Made by a program: the position numbers and the translations under genes. Below are positions 14,333 through 20,493 of a stretch of 23,704 bases of DNA, one piece after another (position 1 is the first letter of the stretch; every line of letters begins with the position of its first letter). Location: contig JBJXFX010000111.1 in NCBI GenBank assembly GCA_046152925.1, forward strand, positions 1 to 23,704, written 5' to 3'. Origin of the DNA: CAMAUF01 sp046152925 (lineage in GTDB: Bacteria > Chloroflexota > Dehalococcoidia > Tepidiformales > Tepidiformaceae). The notes beneath the pieces were generated by a model. The model did no database searches. It saw nothing but the letters and a program-made list of their open reading frames with translations, and was not told where the DNA came from.

Positions 14333-16180
14333 GTGGACGTGGTGGAAGAGATCAAACGGCGGCTCGACCCGGTCGATTACATCGGCCGTCAGGTGAAGCT
14401 CACGCGCGCCGGCAGGAACTTTCGGGGCCTCTGCCCGTTTCACTCCGAAAAGACGCCTTCGTTCTACGTGTTCGCCGACCGGGGCACCTGGCGCTGCTTC
14501 GGGAGTTGTGGAGTCGGCGGCGACCTCTTCACGTTCGTCGCCAAGCGCGACGGCGTCGACTTCAAGGCAGCGCTGACGCAGCTCGCCGCCGAGGCTGGCG
14601 TGCAACTTGTCCACGAGTCGCCCGAACGGCGAAGCCGCATCGACCGCCTCGGAGCCGTCCTTTCCGCGGGCGTGGACTTCTACCAGCGTGCGCTGGAGGC
14701 GCCGGACGGGGCGGCCGCGCGCGAGTATCTCGCCGCAACACGCGGGCTGCGGGCCGATGCGATCGCCGACTTCAACCTCGGCTGGGCGCCGGACGACTGG
14801 CGTGCCCTCCGGGACGCGCTCACGGCACGTGGCTACGACGAGCGAGACCTAGTGGCCGCTGGGCTGCTCGTGGAGCCGGAATCGGGCGCACAGGCGCCCT
14901 ACGACCGCTTTCGCGGGCGGGTCATCGTGCCGATCGCCGACGAGCGTGGCGTGTTCGTCGCGATGGGCGGTCGCGGCCTCGCTGGCGAACAACCGAAGTA
15001 CCTCAACTCGCCCCAGACCGAGCTCTTCGACAAGGGCCGCACGCTCTTCGCGTACCACCTCGCGGCGCCGCAGATCCGCGCCTCGGGCACGGCGGTGATC
15101 GTCGAAGGCTACATGGACGTCATCGGCCCCTGGCAAGCGGGGTTCCGCAACGTCGTCGCTACGATGGGCACCTCCCTGACCGAGCACCATGTGGCGCTGC
15201 TCAAACGCAGCGCGCGCCGGGTCGTCCTCGCGATGGACCCGGATAGCGCCGGACTCGCCGCTGCCGAGCGCGCAGGAGGGCTCTTCCTCTCGCCCGCCTC
15301 TCCCGAAACGGCGGCAGAGTCGGTGCGCTCGGCCGAGGCGCTGCTGGGTGGCACAGCGATCGACCTTTGCGTCGCGACCCTCCCTCCCGGCCAAGACCCC
15401 GACGAGGTGGCGCGACACTCGCCCGACACGTGGCGAGCGGCGATCGATGGCGCCATCCCGTTCGTCGAATTCCTGATCGGCCGCCTGATCCCAGCGGGCA
15501 GCATCACCAGCCCGAACGAAGCCCGGCAATTGGTGGACAAGGTGCGCCCGCTGATGCTCTCTGTCTCGGACCCGGTGGAGCGCGGGCGCTATGTGTCGCG
15601 GATTGCCCAGCGCTTGCGCGTGCCAGAGCCGTTCGTCTTCGAGCGCATCCGTCCGAGTGGCCGGCCCGGCGCCCGCCCGGCGCCGCCCGTCCGAAGCGGC
15701 AAGCCGTCGGGCCCTGAGGGGCTCCTGCTTGCGATCCTCGTGCGTCACCCGGCGCTCCGCGACCAATTCGCCCATCTTCCAGGAGACGAGCTGTTCACGG
15801 ATTCCGTTGACCGTCAGGTTTTCCTGAGTTGGCGCGACGGGCCCGGGCCGGATGGCCCGGCTGATGCGATCGCGGCGCGGCGCGAATCGCTGCAGCGCGT
15901 CCTCTTGCCGCCCCTCAGCGAGCAGATGGCGGGAGCGCGGGCGTTGGACCTCGTCCGGGCGATCGGACGCCAACGGCTCGAAATGCACCACGTTGCGGTC
16001 ACCGAACAGCTCGCGCGCGCGGAGGAGGAGCTCGGCGCCGACGCCGTCGCGCAGGTCTCCCACCTTGCCTGGCGAGGCGTCCCTGCCCCGGCCGGTGACC
16101 AGGGGTTGGCCGAGACGGTCATCGAGGATTTGCAGCTCGGACTGAGCATCCATCGCCAGGAAGCGGCCGCCTCGGGTTGA
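14333..16180 (+). CDS. dnaG: DNA primase
   Basis: The 615-residue primase makes RNA primers for DNA replication at the fork. The N-terminal zinc ribbon has CPFH (Cys34, His37) and CFGSCGVGGD (Cys55, Cys59). The catalytic core follows, with the Toprim motif VIVEGYMD (Glu258) and DPDSAG (Asp302, Asp304) that hold the metal ions. The remainder fits the DnaB helicase-binding part, which is poorly conserved by nature. The length is within the usual 580-650 range. The GTG at 14333 gives the family N-terminus (VVEEIKRRLDPVDYI) and sits six bases after a -10 box, which suggests a leaderless message. In many bacteria rpoD follows dnaG; here it does not. Confidence 0.97.
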   Translation: MDVVEEIKRRLDPVDYIGRQVKLTRAGRNFRGLCPFHSEKTPSFYVFADRGTWRCFGSCGVGGDLFTFVAKRDGVDFKAALTQLAAEAGVQLVHESPERRSRIDRLGAVLSAGVDFYQRALEAPDGAAAREYLAATRGLRADAIADFNLGWAPDDWRALRDALTARGYDERDLVAAGLLVEPESGAQAPYDRFRGRVIVPIADERGVFVAMGGRGLAGEQPKYLNSPQTELFDKGRTLFAYHLAAPQIRASGTAVIVEGYMDVIGPWQAGFRNVVATMGTSLTEHHVALLKRSARRVVLAMDPDSAGLAAAERAGGLFLSPASPETAAESVRSAEALLGGTAIDLCVATLPPGQDPDEVARHSPDTWRAAIDGAIPFVEFLIGRLIPAGSITSPNEARQLVDKVRPLMLSVSDPVERGRYVSRIAQRLRVPEPFVFERIRPSGRPGARPAPPVRSGKPSGPEGLLLAILVRHPALRDQFAHLPGDELFTDSVDRQVFLSWRDGPGPDGPADAIAARRESLQRVLLPPLSEQMAGARALDLVRAIGRQRLEMHHVAVTEQLARAEEELGADAVAQVSHLAWRGVPAPAGDQGLAETVIEDLQLGLSIHRQEAAASG

Positions 16181-16221
16181 CACCCAGCCACGCCCGATCC
16201 ACCGCCCGTCTACGCGAATAC

Positions 16222-16256
16222 TGGTGTTGACACCATCCGTCCACCTGGAGTACTCT
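16222..16256 (+). promoter_or_regulatory. Strong promoter with a palindromic operator over the -35 box
   Basis: TTGACA (16227-16232), an 18-base spacer and TACTCT (16251-16256) make one of the best promoters in the window. The -35 box lies inside the perfect inverted repeat TGGTGT-TG-ACACCA (16222-16235). A repressor bound there would block RNA polymerase. Transcription should start near 16263, about 42 bases before the small ORF. Confidence 0.65.
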
Positions 16257-16304
16257 CGCGCGCAGCCAAGTAGTTACTGCTACGTGGACATCGGGAGGTT
16301 CTAA

Positions 16305-16388
16305 ATGCGCACGATCCTTGCCCTCACCGCTCTCGCCGCCTTCACCACCGTTGCTGCTGTCGTCCCGACGCTCAGCATCACCTGGTAG
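16305..16388 (+). CDS. 27-residue hydrophobic small protein
   Basis: An ATG preceded by GGGAGG (eight-base spacing) opens a 27-codon frame ending TAG at 16386-16388. The peptide starts Met-Arg-Thr and is then almost wholly hydrophobic or small (Ala, Leu, Val, Thr), ending in SITW, so it could form one membrane helix with a single positive charge at its N-terminus. It also looks like a bare signal peptide. I know of no family for it. Support comes from the setting: a strong promoter with a possible operator upstream and two hairpins downstream make a self-contained unit of about 200 bases. A non-coding RNA that merely contains this frame is the main alternative. Confidence 0.5.
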   Translation: MRTILALTALAAFTTVAAVVPTLSITW

Positions 16389-16390
16389 AA

Positions 16391-16406
16391 CCCTAGACAA
16401 CTAGGG
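16391..16406 (+). other. Short hairpin after the small ORF
   Basis: CCCTAG (16391-16396), loop ACAA, CTAGGG (16401-16406) form a perfect six-pair stem two bases after the small-ORF stop. It may help define the RNA 3' end together with the larger hairpin just downstream. Confidence 0.4.
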
Positions 16407-16416
16407 CGCGTGAAAG

Positions 16417-16460
16417 CACAAATAGAGAGGCGGGCCTGGTGGCCCGCCTCTCCATTTGTG
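16417..16460. terminator. Long hairpin serving convergent transcripts
   Basis: CACAAAT (16417-16423) pairs with ATTTGTG (16454-16460). After one mismatch, GAGAGGCGGGCC (16425-16436) pairs perfectly with GGCCCGCCTCTC (16441-16452) around the loop TGGT. It lies between the ends of the forward small ORF and the reverse HD-GYP gene, where a shared terminator is expected. The outer AT-rich arms supply a short T-rich stretch (ATTTGTG) on both strands. Confidence 0.75.
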
Positions 16461-16476
16461 CGCGAGGTTCGGGAGG

Positions 16477-17904
16477 TTAGCCCGCCGCTTGCGAGCGCGA
16501 CAGCGGGTCGCTCCGCTGCCGGAGGGTCGGCAGATACAGCGGAGGCCGCGTGTTGTGGCTGTCCTCGAGCTTCCACTCGGGGAAGAGCGCCTCGAACGCC
16601 TCCACGACCTTCGGGTCGAACTGGCTCCCAGAGCAGCGCAGGATCTCTTCAAATGCGGCCATCGGCGTCCGGCCTTTGCGATACGGGCGGTCACTGATAA
16701 TGGCGTCGTAGGTGTCCGCGAGCGCGAAAATCCGGGCGCCGAGCGGGATGTCATGACTCTTCAAGCGCCGCGGGTAGCCGCCACCATCCCAGCGCTCGTG
16801 GTGCGCCAAGACGATGCGCGCTGTCGGCCGGAGATAGGGGACCTGTGCGAGGATCTTGTAGCCCATCGCCGAGTGGCGCTTCATGAACACCCATTCCTCG
16901 TCGGTCAGCGCTCCTGGCTTGAGGAGGATGTTGTCCGGGACGCCGATCTTGCCGACATCGTGCATGAGGGCGCCACGGTAGATGGTCATCATCTCCTCCG
17001 GCTCGTTGATCCCGAGCAGCTTCGCCATCTCGGCTGAGTGCCGCGCCACCCGCTGGGAGTGGCCGCGCGTCTCCTGGTCGCGCACATCAAGGGCGGCCAC
17101 CAGCGACTCAAGCGTGCCCGTGTAGGCCGAGTCCAGTTCATCTGAGATCTTGCGGATCTCGACGTAGGCTCCCTGGAGTTGCTGGTTGGATTTTTCTAGG
17201 CGAAGCACGTTGTCCCGCGTCTTCTCGAGGACTTGTTTCAGCGAGTACCGCGACAAGACGAGCGGGAGTGCCACGACCATGGCTGGCGCGAGCCCGAGGC
17301 GGTCATATGCTACGGCGAGGCCGCCACCCACTGCGCCAAATGCGGCGTAGTGTGGGATGAGCCAAATGAAGTTCGCCCCATAGGTTTCTCTGAAGCTTCG
17401 TTGCGTGGCGAGGCTCAGCGCCAGGGATACCGCGCCGCTCGAGACCGCGAACATCGCGAGGCTGGCGGCGAGCCCGGCGACGAGCGAACTGACTGAGTCG
17501 TCTGGCTGCGGAATCGCGTTGACGCCCTCGGCCGTGACGGCCCCGACTGCCGCCGCGACCGTCAACTGCCCCCAATTGAATGCCAACTTGGGCAGATCGT
17601 GCCGAGAATACACGGCCCAGCTAGTCACGCTAACCGCTAAAGCGGTGATCACTGCGCCAAGTGGGCCGAGCATGACGGCGGCCACGACCACACCGACAAC
17701 CGAGATCGAGACGCGCCCCTCGTGGTGAAGCCGCACGGCGAACGACTCGCTCAGTGCTGAGAGGCCCACGATCACCGCCAGCGCAAGCCGTTGGTCAGCC
17801 TGGTCGAACACGGCAGCCAATCCCGCGGCCGCGATCCCCGCAGCGCACACACTTGCGATCAAGATCTGCAAGGGGCCCAAGCCGAGACGATTCGGTGATA
17901 GCAT
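16477..17904 (-). CDS. Membrane HD-GYP-domain phosphodiesterase
   Basis: The 475-residue protein has about seven hydrophobic helices (residues 1-220), a short linker helix (about 222-262) and a C-terminal HD-GYP domain. HD-GYP enzymes break down cyclic di-GMP, here at the inner face of the membrane. The metal and family residues are present: His282, His315-Asp316 (HDVGKIGVPD), His344, His368-His369 (HHERWDGGGYP, the HHExxDGxGYP signature) and Asp398. The N-terminal membrane part may be a sensor; I cannot name its signal. No GGDEF or receiver domain is attached. The ATG at 17904 has GGGAG four bases before it. It is divergent from the CoA-transferase at 18000, with 95 bases between. Activity on c-di-GMP is inferred from intact motifs. 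Confidence 0.92.
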   Translation of the reverse strand: MLSPNRLGLGPLQILIASVCAAGIAAAGLAAVFDQADQRLALAVIVGLSALSESFAVRLHHEGRVSISVVGVVVAAVMLGPLGAVITALAVSVTSWAVYSRHDLPKLAFNWGQLTVAAAVGAVTAEGVNAIPQPDDSVSSLVAGLAASLAMFAVSSGAVSLALSLATQRSFRETYGANFIWLIPHYAAFGAVGGGLAVAYDRLGLAPAMVVALPLVLSRYSLKQVLEKTRDNVLRLEKSNQQLQGAYVEIRKISDELDSAYTGTLESLVAALDVRDQETRGHSQRVARHSAEMAKLLGINEPEEMMTIYRGALMHDVGKIGVPDNILLKPGALTDEEWVFMKRHSAMGYKILAQVPYLRPTARIVLAHHERWDGGGYPRRLKSHDIPLGARIFALADTYDAIISDRPYRKGRTPMAAFEEILRCSGSQFDPKVVEAFEALFPEWKLEDSHNTRPPLYLPTLRQRSDPLSRSQAAG

Positions 17905-17985
17905 TCACTCCCACATTCGACCGTGCATCCGCCGTACTACAGGCCCGGTTGAAGAATTCGGCATGCACGGCGCTGCCCTTAAAGC

Positions 17986-17999
17986 TAGACTCTCGGCTC
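17986..17999 (+). promoter_or_regulatory. -10 box giving a leaderless CoA-transferase transcript
   Basis: TAGACT (17986-17991) ends eight bases before the ATG at 18000; there is no Shine-Dalgarno site. The other half of the 95-base divergent region holds no clear minus-strand promoter that I can point to. Confidence 0.5.
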
Positions 18000-19193
18000 A
18001 TGGCACTTCCACTCGACGGCGTCCGCATCCTCGATTTCTCCCGCTATCAGCAAGGACCCTATGCCACCGTGATGCTCGGCGACCTTGGCGCCGAGGTCTG
18101 GAAGGTCGAAGACCCGGGCGCCGGCGACTTTGGCCGCCGCATGTGGCGCGAAAAGAACGGGTACAGCGGCTTCTGGGAGTCCCTCAACCGCGGCAAGCGC
18201 TCCATCTGCCTCGACCTGCGCCGCCCCGAAGGTGTGTCGGCGGCACTCGACCTCAGCGCAAGCTGCGACATCGTGGTCGAGAACTTCCGGCCGGGCGTGA
18301 TGGCGGGCTGGGGTCTCGACTATGAGGCCTTCCGGACTCGCAACCCGCGGATCATCTACGCCCAGGCGACCGGATGGGGCACCGAGGGCCCGATGGCGAC
18401 GGAGCCATCGTTCGACCAGATCGCCCAGGCCCACAGCGGTTTTGCGCTTCACTCCGGCGGCGGACCGGGGCATCGGCCCGAGATACCGTTTCCCGGCGTC
18501 GCCGACCAGACCGGCGCGATGAACCTCGCCTTTGCGATGATGACCGCACTCTACGTACGCGAGCGCACGGGGATTGCCCAACGCGTCGAGGTTTCCCTGT
18601 ATGGGACACAGCTGGCGCTGCAGGCCACGGAGCTCCAGCACGCCCTCTATTTCGGCGAGGAACGGCCCCGCGAGCTGCGGGCGTCGCCCACCGTCGGCCA
18701 GTATCAATGCAGCGATGGCAAGTGGATCATGATCGTCGGCATCGACCAGAAGTTCTGGCCTCGACTTTGCAGCGCGCTGGGCCTCTCGCCGGAGATCGAA
18801 GCTCACGAGCGGTACGCTCGCGGCTTCGGACGTTGGTCGAACCGCGCTGAGCTTGAGCCGATCATCGAAGACGCCTTCGCCCGGCAGCCCAGCGACCACT
18901 GGATGGCGCGGCTTCGCGACGCCGACCACCCCGCGACCGTCGTCCGTGAATACGCCGAGGTCGCGGAAGACCCACAAGCGCTGGCGAACGGCTATATCGT
19001 CGAGCAGGACCACCCGAAGTTCGGCCGGAGCAAGGTGCTCGGCCTCCATATCAAGTTGGATGAGACGCCGGGGCGCGTGGGCGCGGCCGCGCCAGAACTC
19101 GGGGCCGACACGGTTGCCGTGCTCCAACTTGCGGGGTTGAGCGAGGCGCGGATCCAGGCGCTGCTCGATTCCGGTGTCGCTGCTCAGAGTTAG
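18000..19193 (+). CDS. Family III CoA-transferase (CaiB/BaiF)
   Basis: This 397-residue enzyme begins MALPLDGVRILDFSRYQQGP, followed by LGDLGAEVWKVEDPG and NRGKRSICLDLR, the usual CoA-binding parts of the family. Asp139 in PSFDQIAQAHSG is the expected catalytic Asp that carries the acyl anhydride and CoA thioester. The later VADQTGAMNLAFAM and GIAQRVEVSLYG blocks also fit. It is the second of three CoA-transferase loci here and differs clearly in sequence from the one at 4448-5662, so the two probably act on different acids, which I cannot name. The frame is open upstream, but the ATG at 18000 gives the family N-terminus and sits behind a -10 box. Its TAG overlaps the stop codon of the convergent cysS-like gene. 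Confidence 0.92.
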   Translation: MALPLDGVRILDFSRYQQGPYATVMLGDLGAEVWKVEDPGAGDFGRRMWREKNGYSGFWESLNRGKRSICLDLRRPEGVSAALDLSASCDIVVENFRPGVMAGWGLDYEAFRTRNPRIIYAQATGWGTEGPMATEPSFDQIAQAHSGFALHSGGGPGHRPEIPFPGVADQTGAMNLAFAMMTALYVRERTGIAQRVEVSLYGTQLALQATELQHALYFGEERPRELRASPTVGQYQCSDGKWIMIVGIDQKFWPRLCSALGLSPEIEAHERYARGFGRWSNRAELEPIIEDAFARQPSDHWMARLRDADHPATVVREYAEVAEDPQALANGYIVEQDHPKFGRSKVLGLHIKLDETPGRVGAAAPELGADTVAVLQLAGLSEARIQALLDSGVAAQS

Positions 19194-20440
19194 GGCGCGA
19201 AGTCACCATTTGCCGGTCCGCGCGCGCCGGCGAAGGCAAAGCCAAGGATGCCCAGCGCCTGGCGCACCGCCGCCGCGGAGCCCGTCTCGGCGACACCGGC
19301 GGCCACCCGCGCGGCCGCCGCGTCGAGCCCTTCGAGCGCCTGAGGCGCGTTGAAGTCGTCGTCCATCGCCTCGTGGAATGCGCGGAGGACCGGGTGCGTG
19401 CGTGCGACCTCCTCGCCGGGGCCTTGTGCCGCAACGGCCTGGAAGCGCCCGAAGCGCTCGGCGAGCGCTTCGACTGCGCCCACTTGGTAGTCCCCGTTGG
19501 CCCTGATCTGCATCCCGAGGAGGTACATCCGGAGCTGGTCGGGCGGCAGGACGGCCATCACATCCCGGGCGAAGGCGAGCGTTTCCGGCTTCGACTTCGC
19601 CATTTTCTCGCCCTGCTTCATTAGCATCCCGTTGTGCACCCAGTAGCCCGTGAACGGACTCTTTCCAGTCACGCTCTCCGCTTGGGCGATTTCGTTCGTG
19701 TGGTGCGGATAAATGAGGTCGCTGCCCCCACCGTGGATGTCGATCTGTTCGCCAAGCGTGGCCATCGACATCGCCGTGCATTCGATGTGCCATCCGGGCC
19801 GGCCCACGCCCCACGGGCTCTCCCACCCCGGCGCTTGCCCGGCGACCATCTCGGCGCCGGCGTCCCCCTCGCGGATGGGCTGCCAGAGGTGAAAGTCGAG
19901 CGGGTCGTCGCGCTTCTCAGCGTCCACGACCTCCGGGTTTTCGAGCTTCCCGAGTTGCGCGGGGCCGAGCGCCTTGAGGTCGCCATAGTGAGGGAAGCTG
20001 CGGGCGCGAAAGAAGACGTTTGTCCCGCGTGCGTACGCCTGGCCGGATGCCACGAGCGCCGCCGTCGCCGCCTGCATCTCGGCGATGTACTCGGTCGCGA
20101 ACGGATAGGCCGTGGGCCGCAGCACGTTGAGACGGTCGAGGTCGTAGCGCAGTGACGCGATGTTCTCGTCGCGGACTTCGGCGATGGGACGTCCGGTCTG
20201 CTTGGAGACGCGGATCATGTCGTCGTCGATGTCCGTGACGTTCTGGACGTACTTGACGCGATACCCGGATGCCTCCAAGTAGCGCCGAAGCGTGTCGAAC
20301 TGGACGTAGGAGAAGGCGTGGCCGAGATGCGTAACGAAGTACGGCGTTACGCCGCAGACGTACATCCGCACTTCTCCGGGGACCACGGTGCGGAACTCCC
20401 GTACCTCATGGCCCAACGTTGAATAAAGCTTGAGCGGCAC
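19190..20440 (-). CDS. cysS: Cysteinyl-tRNA synthetase-like class I ligase (CysRS/MshC family)
   Basis: The 416-residue protein has the class I synthetase core that activates cysteine as cysteinyl-adenylate. HLGH (38-41) is the HIGH motif and KMAKS (279-283) the KMSKS motif. Zinc ligands expected for CysRS are all present: Cys29, Cys221, His246 and Glu250 (PHHTNEIAQAES). The region around HIGH (MYVCGVTPYFVTHLGHA) reads more like mycothiol ligase MshC. The protein ends soon after the helical MDDDFNAPQAL stretch, about 50 residues short of typical CysRS, where the anticodon-binding tail would be. It may be the cell's CysRS, a divergent paralogue or an MshC-like enzyme. Glu250 favours CysRS. The start is GTG at 20440, after a strong AAGGAGGGG site. 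Family membership is firm; substrate is less so. Confidence 0.85.
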   Translation of the reverse strand: MPLKLYSTLGHEVREFRTVVPGEVRMYVCGVTPYFVTHLGHAFSYVQFDTLRRYLEASGYRVKYVQNVTDIDDDMIRVSKQTGRPIAEVRDENIASLRYDLDRLNVLRPTAYPFATEYIAEMQAATAALVASGQAYARGTNVFFRARSFPHYGDLKALGPAQLGKLENPEVVDAEKRDDPLDFHLWQPIREGDAGAEMVAGQAPGWESPWGVGRPGWHIECTAMSMATLGEQIDIHGGGSDLIYPHHTNEIAQAESVTGKSPFTGYWVHNGMLMKQGEKMAKSKPETLAFARDVMAVLPPDQLRMYLLGMQIRANGDYQVGAVEALAERFGRFQAVAAQGPGEEVARTHPVLRAFHEAMDDDFNAPQALEGLDAAAARVAAGVAETGSAAAVRQALGILGFAFAGARGPANGDFAP

Positions 20441-20463
20441 CCGTCCCCTCCTTCGTCTGGTCG

Positions 20464-20493
20464 AGCCTAACAGAGCACCCGGTTGGGGGTCAG
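20464..20493 (-). promoter_or_regulatory. Promoter for the cysS-like gene
   Basis: On the minus strand CTGACC (20493-20488), an 18-base spacer and TAGGCT (20469-20464) match the promoter before the MBL-fold gene in both hexamers and spacing. The -35 region overlaps the end of the upstream CoA-transferase gene. Confidence 0.5.

Noticed and set aside
14849..16183. 444-codon minus-strand frame across dnaG
   Set aside because: It is antisense to the Toprim and C-terminal parts of a clear DNA primase, with no motif of its own.
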